This document shows positions 22,501-28,496 of a stretch of DNA of 64,000 bases, piece after piece. A program made the position numbers and the translations under genes. The notes beneath the pieces are model-generated. The model did no database searches. It worked only from the letters and a program-made list of their open reading frames with translations, and was not told the DNA's origin. How positions within the stretch are numbered: position 1 is the first letter of the stretch; every line of letters begins with the position of its first letter. The DNA is from a virus. The stretch lies in the IMG/VR virus record IMGVR_UViG_3300042332_001215, positions 22,307 to 86,306 of that record, one strand, 5' to 3'.

Positions 22501-25500
22501 CTTAGAGTTTGCAATAGCAAAGGTATCACTAATGAATACGCTTTGGATGTTAGCTCTATCAGTAACACTAAGCTTAGAAGTTGTGAAGAAATTAGATAGA
22601 CCCTTGAGGAATGCTTGAGCAGCAGAATTCTTCTTCTCTGATGCAGTTACATTGACAACAGCGTTAGAAATTCTATTTTCAATATTATGAAGAATTTCAT
22701 CAGTAGTTCCATTTGAATTTGTATCGGAATATGAAATAATTTCTAGGAAGTTAGATTCGGAGGACTTACGAACCTTAGGTACATTTAGAGTAAATGTTGA
22801 CTGACCACCTGCCTGTACAACTTGATTTCCTACATACTGGTCTCCGTTGGAGTTAGTACCAGTAGATGCAACGAAACCACCTCCATTCTCATAGCTTTGC
22901 AGAATGAACTGCTCATATCCTTTGAGTACTCTGGTTTGTAGATTTGGGAAGCCAGTTGAATAGTTACCAGAACCTAGACCGATGTATTCCCAGGTATGTG
23001 AAGATGCACGAAGAATAGATGGTCTGTATAGAGGTAGTTTCGGACACTTATCAAGTAGAGATTCTAAAGTTCTTCCAGCAATTGTATTTGCTCCAAATGA
23101 TTCTGCTTGAGGAGAAATTACAGGAATTCTTCTGGAATTAGTTCCATCATTAATACCAAATTGGTTGTTGGCAAATACTTCTTCTAGGCTTGGAGCAGGA
23201 GCACCTTCTCTTGGGCCATATACATATTTTCCATTACCATATACTGGAAGACCTTCCCATGAAGTATAGCCTCTATCATCCCAATAAGTTGTTGGGGCAA
23301 CATTAACTCTGCCAGCAGAATTGAGTTTTGTTGATACATTTTTATCAATACGAACATATCTTAGATCCAATGCTTCCACTAGTCTATGTACTGCTTCTGC
23401 AGTTACAGACAGCATTGATGGAACATCTGCAAATGGTTTTCTATGGACATAGCCCATTTGACCATTAGTTCCTAGTTCTAGGAAATAAACTGTAACTGGA
23501 GTTTCTGGATCGAATGCAGTATTAAAATCTGCAGCATTTGATCCAGTAGCTAGAGTAATGGTATTACCACTTACACTTTGAACTCTTGCAGTGTCTGTAA
23601 TTCCTGCATCTGCAGAAATATATTGTCCTGCTACAATATTAGATGGATCTGATACAACTAATTTATAAGTAGATCCATCTACAATCTTATTGGTTACAGT
23701 TTTTGCAATAAATGTTGATGGATTTGTTACATTGATCTTAAATTGTGTTCTACCACTTACAGTAGTTAAATTATAAATCCCATGAATATTATTGATTATA
23801 TCTCCACTATTTCCAGAAATTTGAATGGAAGAACCATCTTGTATGTTTGCAGTTACATCAGAATCTAATACTACAGTTACATCTATTCTTTCTGAAGTTG
23901 CACTACCTGCAGCGAATGTGCCAGATTCAAATTCGTCTTCATAGATTGTAAATGTAGTAGGAGATGGTACAGTAGAAATATCTCTATACCCATCAATATT
24001 TGAATTAGTTCCTCTTACATAAACTACTGAATCAGTAGTGTAACCATGGGACTGAGATGTAGTTACTGTTACTAGTTGAGTTTGAGTAGAATGTGAAATT
24101 GATTGAATTGTAATTTTTTTGTGAGTTGGATTAGCTGGAGTAATAGAGAAGATATTTGAAATCTTGGATACAAACTCTGCCTTGTTTGGAACAGATAAAT
24201 CCTTCGGTCTGAATCCATTTGCAATTTTCTCTACAAGAACTCTGGAATCCATTTGTGGTGGGTTCCAGATCTGTCTTACTCTATGACTTAAACCTTCCTC
24301 GTCAGTTGATGGATATAGGTAGTTAATGTTTGATGAAGATCTGAAGTTAATATTGTTATTATTAAATTCACTGATACTATCATACTTAGCATAGCTACCT
24401 CTTTGAATATTGATAGCTTTATTAAGATATGATCCCTCATACCAGTCCACAAACTTGTCAACATCAGCTCGGATAACAGTTAGGTAGTAAACACCATTCT
24501 TAGATCCTTTCTCCCAAGCCTGAACTTCTTCTACATCAAGAACACTAAATCTGTAATTAGTAAATGGAACTCCATCTAGACCATTAGATGGTCTAGTTCC
24601 TTTGATAATAAATCTCTTTTCAGGTGGCTTTGGAGTGACTGGACAATTCTTGTCAATTGTATACTCAACTCTCCAGATTAAATCACTTGGAGTAGAACCT
24701 CTAGAGTCTACATACTTTCTAGTTACAATTGGAGCTGGGAATGAAGTTGAATACTCAAGAACCTGAGTAGTTGCTGGGCCACTTACTACAGTAAGAGTTC
24801 CATCTGGTTCTGTTTGAGTGGTGGTTTTGAAGATATTCTTGGTAGTTGTTTTAAATAGGAAATTGAAAATGAAGTTTTTGGTATTTCCAAAAGAGTTATC
24901 TAGAATTAGATAGATTCCTCCATCATCAAAGAAATATCCTTGTCTCTCAGCGTTTGCAGTTCCTGTTTCTCCATTAGAGAGTTTTACAGTTGCACTATAA
25001 GTTGTTTGTCCACCAGATTCGTTATCTACAACTATTTGGATTGTGCAATTGTCTTTCTTGGTGGTGCCAGTTACAGAGTAATAATCCCTGAATAGTGCAA
25101 GATTTCCATTATTGTATAGGAAATATCTCTTAGTCTGTTGAGTTCCATTTAGATTATCTTTAGCAGAAATTTCTAGTTCTGGAATATCATCTTCAGAATT
25201 AATACTAGCAATATCTAGGTATAGTTTGAATTCAGTTTGCTGGTTGTTTACAAAATTATTTCTTGCTTCTGCAGAAAATTCAATATAGTTTAGTGATGGA
25301 TCAATTGGATATCCATTCTTTTGCCAAGTAGTTCTAGCATCAATGCCAGAAATTTCAAATGTTTGTAGAGAATTATCAATACCTCTTGGTGGAACAAGTG
25401 CGGTAATTCTACCTTGATTTGCTGGTTCAAATGATTCAAACTGATGGCCAACTGCTCTGAGTGAAATTTGACCGAAGTTTGAGTTTGAGTTGGTGATAGA

Positions 25501-27498
25501 CATGTCTCCACCAGACTCGGCAAGGAATTGGTCAGCATAACCAACTGCGAAAACAGAAACTACCTGAATGAATGCAGAATCAGTTGCTTTGATATGGAAG
25601 TGTCTGCACCCTTGCTTGTATTCTGCATCTGGGTCTGCATAAATTGGAAGCTGAGTTTTCTCTTCGCCAGTAGTTGGGTTTGTTGTTTGAGTAGCAACTC
25701 CATCTGCAGCTTTTGGTTGCCAGAAGCAATTGGAATCTCTTTGCAGAGAGATACCAGTAAACTGTGCAACAACCATGGACTTGAAGGACTTGGGCTGAAC
25801 CTTACTTCCATCAGCCCACATACCATTAAGACCAAGAACTGAACGAAGTGAACAGTTAAAGATGTATGGTGATGCAGAGTTTACCGTATCAATCTGAGTT
25901 CTTAATGTAGAATTACCTACAATTTCATATTCTTCTCTTCTAACCTGTCTTGGATCACCGTATGCAGTATCCCAAGCATCAATCTTGCTGTAATATGTCT
26001 CTAGTTCTCCTTCTTCAGTTCTCTGGTCTGCATATGTAAATGCAATTACTCTATGGTGAGAATAGTTTACTTGACCTTTATCATTATATTCGGACTGAGA
26101 TAGGACAGAGTGTGTTGGAACTCCGTTACTGAAGCTTGTATTCTTGAAAATTCCAGAATATGAACCTAGGGATCCTGCAGTTGCTTTAGCATCCTTAAAG
26201 GTCATCTGCCAGAAATAGCAACCACCAGTTACCTTAAAGATAGCAGTTGGCTCATATACTCCAAGAGTCTTCTTAATAAGAGAAGAATAATTTGAAGGAT
26301 TGTTGATAATTGTTGTAATAACTGCAGTTAGCTGATTTACTGCAGATGCGGCATCTGCACAATCTCCTACAGTGAAATCTACACCAGATGTAAAAGTAGT
26401 TCTGGAAATAGTGCCAGATCTTTGAGTAAATGTAAATCCTACTGGTTGAGTTGAAGGCCAATTGTAGAGTGCATTGATTGCAATGTTTCTTGCATATTCA
26501 AATGCTGCTACAGTTAGAGGCTTTTCATTTCCTGGTAAATTGATATTAGCAGTTCCATCAGTGTAGAACTGACCTGCATTATATGAATTAGCATTGCCGC
26601 CATTTCTAAGGTCAGCAATGATAGCATCTACAATATATCCGAGATCTCTAACACAAAGATCTTTCTTTTCTTGAGTTAGAGTTGCATAAATTGCACTTAC
26701 AGTAGAACCTGCTAGTGCAGCAGTAGATTGTTCTAGATATAGTCTGGTTTGCTCTTGAATATAACCACGATTCTTTTCAATCATGTTTGCAGAATCAAAC
26801 ATGATTTGAGTTAGTTTATAAGTTCCATCATTAATAATGGAACCATCATCTGAAGTTGTATTGGTTAGATTATAAACTGGCTTGGGTACATACTTTGGAC
26901 GAACTACGGTTTTTCTTAAATCGTAACCGATTACAGAAGTACCTCTAGGAATGATTACACCACCATTTCTTGGGTTAAATCTCCAAAGATTTGACTCAAA
27001 ATTATCACTACCAATTGGGTTGGTTAGTACATCATATCCTGGTCTGTTATCAATGGTGTAATCACCCGGCATTACTAGAACAGTAAATGCCTCAAACTTA
27101 TCGTTTGTATCACCAGAGACATAGCTTCTTCTTGCTGCTTCTAATAGAGCCCTCTCAATGGTCTTAAATGGTCTGTTTAGATTAGTACCATCGTTATCAG
27201 CAGCATCGGATGAGTTTGCATCTGACTGGTTTACATATAACGCAACATTTACTGCACCTGCTGCAGTAGAGTTAGTTACTGGAAGAAATGTTCCTGAGGA
27301 AAGACTTAGCTTTCCAGCTCCATCAATAGAAAGTCTTTTCTGACCTCCTGTAGCGATAGAAATTTCTCCACCTGAGCTAAGAATACCTGAATTGCTATCG
27401 TCAAAACCAATAGCAGGAGTTGCTGGATTATTATTACTATCAAACTTAATTACAACACCTTCCGCAATGCCACCAGATGTAATTCTAGTTAGAGCCAT
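13585..27498 (-). CDS. Giant virion structural protein (4,637 aa)
   Basis: A single uninterrupted 13.9-kb frame. The N-terminus (MALTRITSGGIAEGVVIKF, then GGQKRLSIDGAGKLSLSSG) resembles fibre-trimer starts. Residues ~90-170 (GTNLNRPFKTIERALLEAA, FTVLVMPGDYTIDN) have the 'shared start, P-F-x-T-I, PG-x-Y' signature of pectate-lyase-like beta-helices, and similar helical or Ig-like strand-turn sequence fills most of the chain. The last ~600 residues are unusually Trp/Tyr/Gly-rich (GYGPYGRLGWTGNFG, WSLWQWDWARQ, WWGGPGFWRS) and could be a binding head. Marine cyanomyoviruses encode very large virion proteins of this kind, usually without assigned function. A late TATAAATA site and an AAGG ribosome-binding site precede ATG 27498. 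Confidence 0.75.
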   Translation of the reverse strand: MALTRITSGGIAEGVVIKFDSNNNPATPAIGFDDSNSGILSSGGEISIATGGQKRLSIDGAGKLSLSSGTFLPVTNSTAAGAVNVALYVNQSDANSSDAADNDGTNLNRPFKTIERALLEAARRSYVSGDTNDKFEAFTVLVMPGDYTIDNRPGYDVLTNPIGSDNFESNLWRFNPRNGGVIIPRGTSVIGYDLRKTVVRPKYVPKPVYNLTNTTSDDGSIINDGTYKLTQIMFDSANMIEKNRGYIQEQTRLYLEQSTAALAGSTVSAIYATLTQEKKDLCVRDLGYIVDAIIADLRNGGNANSYNAGQFYTDGTANINLPGNEKPLTVAAFEYARNIAINALYNWPSTQPVGFTFTQRSGTISRTTFTSGVDFTVGDCADAASAVNQLTAVITTIINNPSNYSSLIKKTLGVYEPTAIFKVTGGCYFWQMTFKDAKATAGSLGSYSGIFKNTSFSNGVPTHSVLSQSEYNDKGQVNYSHHRVIAFTYADQRTEEGELETYYSKIDAWDTAYGDPRQVRREEYEIVGNSTLRTQIDTVNSASPYIFNCSLRSVLGLNGMWADGSKVQPKSFKSMVVAQFTGISLQRDSNCFWQPKAADGVATQTTNPTTGEEKTQLPIYADPDAEYKQGCRHFHIKATDSAFIQVVSVFAVGYADQFLAESGGDMSITNSNSNFGQISLRAVGHQFESFEPANQGRITALVPPRGIDNSLQTFEISGIDARTTWQKNGYPIDPSLNYIEFSAEARNNFVNNQQTEFKLYLDIASINSEDDIPELEISAKDNLNGTQQTKRYFLYNNGNLALFRDYYSVTGTTKKDNCTIQIVVDNESGGQTTYSATVKLSNGETGTANAERQGYFFDDGGIYLILDNSFGNTKNFIFNFLFKTTTKNIFKTTTQTEPDGTLTVVSGPATTQVLEYSTSFPAPIVTRKYVDSRGSTPSDLIWRVEYTIDKNCPVTPKPPEKRFIIKGTRPSNGLDGVPFTNYRFSVLDVEEVQAWEKGSKNGVYYLTVIRADVDKFVDWYEGSYLNKAINIQRGSYAKYDSISEFNNNNINFRSSSNINYLYPSTDEEGLSHRVRQIWNPPQMDSRVLVEKIANGFRPKDLSVPNKAEFVSKISNIFSITPANPTHKKITIQSISHSTQTQLVTVTTSQSHGYTTDSVVYVRGTNSNIDGYRDISTVPSPTTFTIYEDEFESGTFAAGSATSERIDVTVVLDSDVTANIQDGSSIQISGNSGDIINNIHGIYNLTTVSGRTQFKINVTNPSTFIAKTVTNKIVDGSTYKLVVSDPSNIVAGQYISADAGITDTARVQSVSGNTITLATGSNAADFNTAFDPETPVTVYFLELGTNGQMGYVHRKPFADVPSMLSVTAEAVHRLVEALDLRYVRIDKNVSTKLNSAGRVNVAPTTYWDDRGYTSWEGLPVYGNGKYVYGPREGAPAPSLEEVFANNQFGINDGTNSRRIPVISPQAESFGANTIAGRTLESLLDKCPKLPLYRPSILRASSHTWEYIGLGSGNYSTGFPNLQTRVLKGYEQFILQSYENGGGFVASTGTNSNGDQYVGNQVVQAGGQSTFTLNVPKVRKSSESNFLEIISYSDTNSNGTTDEILHNIENRISNAVVNVTASEKKNSAAQAFLKGLSNFFTTSKLSVTDRANIQSVFISDTFAIANSKIANGEKFPEGSPDGFGFTKGAKPEKTGFISTDTNDRLYVSPKFLDAWRLKRQLVSASNINLDNNRIYVSSLNRTALSTPDSGSTSSVGLTTSTSQIKVVDTVGIPSNGKIDIEMTMKAVSQDAYYVLNGARQYLNPSISITLEYDTIDYTNNTVTFKSNQNKLGSNTLSTYISNILPTGTHKAVVANWSSPFDYDPNRNGVVESNEGIVSDGVLFDSKFLKGTINNTFNISSTINETTPQIIPVNTASDFYNKLPDRGAVVLRYKVNTTVYYSTFVYYKNNGINAIRKVTGFSSDQQLSSSTYPNGTTIFFAGCSTSVTYADRWAAEGPFIPSTDQITEDVDLESATLFTPYEKPIPFVSTVNDEYINNNVPNPITSKALGINLQTRQAIKKFAPLTSFGQISQYCNKIGFTSSDEVELLFKPGYYKLNESDGSRHKFTPVIKINGSGIERTNEAYGKETANTSAGKIGGYSNDLTKRADSVNFYKTIHYTPQYVQRTDRLYITTDGYPQFNGGVKISNVNFLGLNEAITVNEILDSSYSSDPFIQRARRDVRKAWYVKKQTNFPTDGRLSFTANGTVAAGKAGISFKIRNDEVLTVAGVTNTATSSNARFIEFTFTSSNFTDATGTPSNLIKFGWLKEYVIPGTTLYFGADDQETKVLSRIYNKNESTGVETLTYTCALYTSDNDFKQNKAEDLVLPSNYSNSTDYTIKFANVDGDEFVTLVFNLGIYYRTQFMPSSYTLNGGGDKYGYDEQDFDTPEIFGVVAGYRRGTVNLVIDSNPTQPLDVGINQFTIILNQQKTSGTNTIRIANTDTNINNIRVGQKLSGSGIGFEALISDITTDGTNTTITIKNAKGTNINHTELIPSGTSITVTPKAEYPFATWYGRQSAAQFQYSSTQNEETAVSLPYFPNGFKSLFGKATTRFYLIEFVPEDIGNFDDNYNMGINSVILNYGLLTSGFDAETNFATDEAFIVAAKKNLNLLANADNPYRATTQSTDTINTTPAGLVNAVKVRGKKLTINWPHSYKSMRRKIATAHSPSIGNISTPFFEVDAVPGSNVPLWIQDTTIGAISPFNRQNNTYGGGYFGGLIKARGSSIRFIGNRIRGNISTNWSSLVFVGGDAYNTVTRILPSARRLNENQRFTYGHSVDFLQHEEGNYFERLPEEAPAKQLNVGKNDELFKYVSEYNPSGLNYLEPNYTADNKKVDYDYRVLPIKTIQRIPRLLDNGSLNSSVELKETELTANNIEYSSTTTGKSGWNLRYNDTQFAIAAGGSAGSAALPKKSLQFNYTDDSVVAQIFPNFTSIVKSDNKTTVYATVTKVTKTTSGATKIATIEYEGNLNFNGYTSTKPENVTDLSTVFAELSIKFSTQFIDSERYTYTGGATSRYQKAVANSASSYLILSADGNTNTIAQHSDVVVSKVGNGVANVSYGTERELVNSRTGTTNARIRFSTDSQGNITRMALISLGSGHQENDTLTLSGSGAIGTAVNGYSFKVNRTTSDDLSIFEAGEYLAVAPRNCFILNNINAGTISGIKSELQRAKMTYKPGSFIKYAGGSQIFYKVATSSTNQPYIGIYRYLNPNNKADIRTAIVVILEETTASPAYVSNQRFDLYDKENILDYWPTTGRITIGNLETCDYTLTSANDTYTLTLLRSNTKYYPSYVHDWEGLDITDSSDANVTVGDLQKTEIRLADPVDISANTFKRILPSLANSTSGLYNTTLVGGSYMDPYGNYTNKISVVEVPSGDVNSDFEKFDIGQIVTIPYRDLIFRDGYGDARYYGGYGPYSNITFEVTSAATAGSQEIVGKITSSATSPMNMNMEIVSGKVNVADNNFVLANHPYHTSDMVRITSTGTIPAGLTAGTDYYIIKNDYWSFRLATSLENAENGIAIDITSQGTGTHTINLQRVRIFWNLAWQPHMVASETAADTTVFNAINPLSTFRSKQGVDYITVGSTGISGITLYFDQALIGNIASGTKFKMVPGFTQERFHMAGIFKSRIIDVEKDSVNSKIKLYLAEELPFELTASADNTARHFGFLNINNGGWSFPRQNYSAYRTNNIKLGDGKYEIKLPNRSSRIKKGDILSYSYESGSSNLPTQNYIARAGEPFIYISDTSGLSVGDALSNYTLLTIPSGLSNATSIAIAGHGLQTGDEIFYVAGRDASNNLQQVTGLTHKTAYFVRSLSTGEFELYTNQTSAYDRTTANRVTVTNATFTNQRLVRNSISTASLVLDATDTAVYNSTSKRFTINGHGLTDKEAVTYRRLQQKTGVTDANDGKIYYAWVVPTNPNQFYLRSSLDNWPTSTATWDAGTGAADIIPSNVPDYMMLEVKTIIRSIDGSTLQLGRFNENNLSGSGQIEPTALRNDLGRRSPISISGNPDLKQVKSSIVSVSSADSDGYVTITLDTPNNILYTAHPTKQDFFSVSDVIVSHLSDRVKFGGPTLNTFLYSRNGGKLSFRDFSINNTWFGNYFGIAKGYGPYGRLGWTGNFGSKLDGSKTVGSASNGSLELSWNSQRNNSIWAVSSPVRPSWSLWQWDWARQVSNLQPILAEYHAVGYDITYNRWWNVPHLERDGWMFYNPVKHISRDSDSVYAFFNTSILRNRREWWGGPGFWRSGVGAYDIQNYRYPSPASTANEWWPTGGDRETATRIILGCDLQDFEIYNSGWPNWGKGNNTITSEQVRVKYVQHYRPCLVDNLLTTNTAYRHKDQLASGTPDTAITRMILSQSQFGSNSPVGFGDTTSQTAIGRKYIRVPNWFDVWQYMDVSCAIYDDQNRFIGHFADWFWGAPYGRKYDEALYIELMEVNTELPTNWTTAEFRVFHPAASILLSTVDSDEMQLDATTASGIRNGGKVFLSSTSGGSATTPYVLPPNQQNIVGNNGWSAQGTQSGGIPFNRHYNFAFRIDRRGYNNTTQLSTEGISKPIARNWFGYRIIKLRMGDLCNFEWSPMNLVVTKYNRKIHNEESVISNSNFSNLGVNTIYI

Positions 27499-27531
27499 AT
27501 ATTTACCTTGAGAGAGGCTAAAAACTAGATT

Positions 27532-27539
27532 TATTTATA
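27532..27539 (-). promoter_or_regulatory. T4-type late promoter TATAAATA
   Basis: A perfect TATAAATA on the minus strand about 34 nt upstream of the ATG of the 13.9-kb gene, directly behind the speD stop. It is the probable late start for the longest transcript in the window. Confidence 0.65.
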
Positions 27540-27549
27540 AGATTTATTC

Positions 27550-27885
27550 CTATCTATCGAAGCAATTCATGTTATATTCTGTTGGTTTTAGGAAATTTAT
27601 GATGTGTAAAAGAGCTAAATCTGGCTTAGAATTTCCGCAGGTAAAAACATCTAATGCGGCGTTTCCATCCTCTGGCCAAGTATGAATAGAAATATGACTT
27701 TCTGATAATAGAGCTACAATAGTAACTCCTTGTGGAGTAAATTTATGAGAAGAAATATCTAAAAGAGTTGCTTCAGCAATATCAATAGCTTCTTTAATTA
27801 ATTCGATTAAAGTCTTTTCATTATCGAGAATAGAATGGTCGCATCCGTACAATTCTGCGACACAATGTTTTCCTAAATTTTTCAA
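27550..27885 (-). CDS. speD: S-adenosylmethionine decarboxylase proenzyme (SpeD)
   Basis: 111 aa, class 1B bacterial-type AdoMetDC. It decarboxylates S-adenosylmethionine to give the aminopropyl donor for spermidine. The self-cleavage site is visible: E62-S63 in SESHISIHTWPE, where Ser63 becomes the pyruvoyl group. His68 and Cys83 (DVFTCG) match the processing and catalytic His and Cys of the family. Full length for the short class. The reading frame starts with TTG at 27885; no ATG is available before the conserved K-N-L-G-K-H. It follows tRNA-Leu and is probably driven by the early promoter at 28025-28053. speD is a known cyanophage auxiliary gene; polyamines may help DNA packaging or translation. 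Confidence 0.93.
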   Translation of the reverse strand: MKNLGKHCVAELYGCDHSILDNEKTLIELIKEAIDIAEATLLDISSHKFTPQGVTIVALLSESHISIHTWPEDGNAALDVFTCGNSKPDLALLHIINFLKPTEYNMNCFDR

Positions 27886-27938
27886 TTCTGTATTTGAAGA
27901 AACGATATTTTATTTATTTCTTATTTTTGCCTTGATAA

Positions 27939-28012
27939 TACCCGAGGTGGGATTTGAACCCACGACTGCTCGATTTTAAGTCGAGAACCTCATTCCGCTG
28001 GGTCACTCGGGC
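27939..28012 (-). tRNA. tRNA-Leu (anticodon TAA), short variable loop
   Basis: Cloverleaf on the minus strand: acceptor GCCCGAG/CTCGGGT with discriminator A; a 3-bp D stem ACC/GGT; anticodon stem CTCGA/TCGAG with loop CTTAAAA (anticodon TAA); T arm GTGGG-TTCAAAT-CCCAC. No CCA is encoded. The variable region is only 5 nt (CAGTC), whereas bacterial tRNA-Leu is normally class II with a long variable arm. The early promoter 28025-28053 ends 12 bp upstream. Confidence 0.85.
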
Positions 28013-28024
28013 ATTTATGCGACA

Positions 28025-28053
28025 ATCATAACACATGGTCAGAGGACTGTCAA
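28025..28053 (-). promoter_or_regulatory. Early sigma70 promoter upstream of tRNA-Leu and speD
   Basis: Minus strand TTGACA (28053-28048), 17-bp spacer, TATGAT (28030-28025). Start predicted near 28018, a few bases before the tRNA-Leu 5' end. The -35 box begins directly after the 3' end of the next tRNA. Confidence 0.85.
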
Positions 28054-28054
28054 G

Positions 28055-28127
28055 TGCTGGTTGAGGGGATCGAACCCACCTATCTTGTCTTATGAGGACA
28101 GTGCTTTCACCAGAGAGCTAAACCAGC
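28055..28127 (-). tRNA. tRNA with CAT anticodon (Met, or Ile2 if lysidine-modified)
   Basis: Acceptor GCTGGTT/AACCAGC, discriminator A; TA at 8-9; D arm GCTC...AAGC; anticodon loop CTCATAA; T arm GTGGG-TTCGATC-CCCTC. One mismatch each in the D stem, anticodon stem (27-43) and T stem (50-64), so the fold is imperfect. CAT could read AUG, or AUA if C34 is converted to lysidine. Confidence 0.78.
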
Positions 28128-28132
28128 AGAAA

Positions 28133-28181
28133 ACCCGAAAAACCTATAAAGGCAAAAATTTTGGAGAATTTTTTTTCGGGT
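28133..28181 (-). other. Long inverted repeat in the leader before the CAT tRNA
   Basis: A 10-bp perfect inverted repeat, ACCCGAAAAA / TTTTTCGGGT, encloses 29 nt and ends 5 bp upstream of the tRNA 5' end. It lies between the early promoter at 28225-28253 and the tRNA. The stem is followed by TTTTC on the minus strand, so it could act as a weak attenuator or a processing hairpin. The rest of 28128-28224 shows no gene. Confidence 0.5.
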
Positions 28182-28224
28182 ATTTTGCAATCAGCTACGC
28201 ATTTTCCTTCACACGGACCATGGT

Positions 28225-28253
28225 ATCATAGCACACTGGCTTTGAGTTGTCAA
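28225..28253 (-). promoter_or_regulatory. Early sigma70 promoter upstream of the CAT tRNA
   Basis: Minus strand TTGACA (28253-28248), 17-bp spacer, TATGAT (28230-28225). The -35 overlaps the last codon of the 61-aa gene by a few bases. Confidence 0.85.
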
Positions 28254-28435
28254 TACCTGTATTGAATTCTATCCTCGGTTAAAGTTTCGTTAATAAACTT
28301 ACACATATTAGTGAAGTCTTGTGAATCTGGTTCATGTACTTCAAGATATTCTCCATCATAACCATGTAGATGAATCGTTCTTGATAGGACATCAACCTCT
28401 ACTCGTTCTAGAGTTGAATCGCTTCGGATGTTCAT
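28250..28435 (-). CDS. Small hypothetical protein (61 aa)
   Basis: Begins MNIRSDSTLERVEVDVLSRTI. A beta-strand-rich first half (VEVDVLSRTIHLHGYDGEYLEVHE) is followed by an amphipathic helix (QDFTNMCKFINETL). No family recognised. It has its own perfect early promoter 22 bp upstream of the start codon and no strong Shine-Dalgarno; another promoter begins at its 3' end. An early expressed protein of unknown role, possibly acting on the host at the start of infection. Confidence 0.6.
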   Translation of the reverse strand: MNIRSDSTLERVEVDVLSRTIHLHGYDGEYLEVHEPDSQDFTNMCKFINETLTEDRIQYRY

Positions 28436-28456
28436 TGGCAGGGGCTGTAATGCTCA

Positions 28457-28485
28457 ATCATACCACAGGTCGTGTGGCTTGTCAA
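28457..28485 (-). promoter_or_regulatory. Early sigma70 promoter of the 61-aa gene
   Basis: Minus strand TTGACA (28485-28480), 17-bp spacer, TATGAT (28462-28457); predicted start near 28450, giving a leader of about 15 nt. Third perfect early promoter within 430 bp. Confidence 0.85.
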
Positions 28486-28496
28486 GCACCTCAGTA

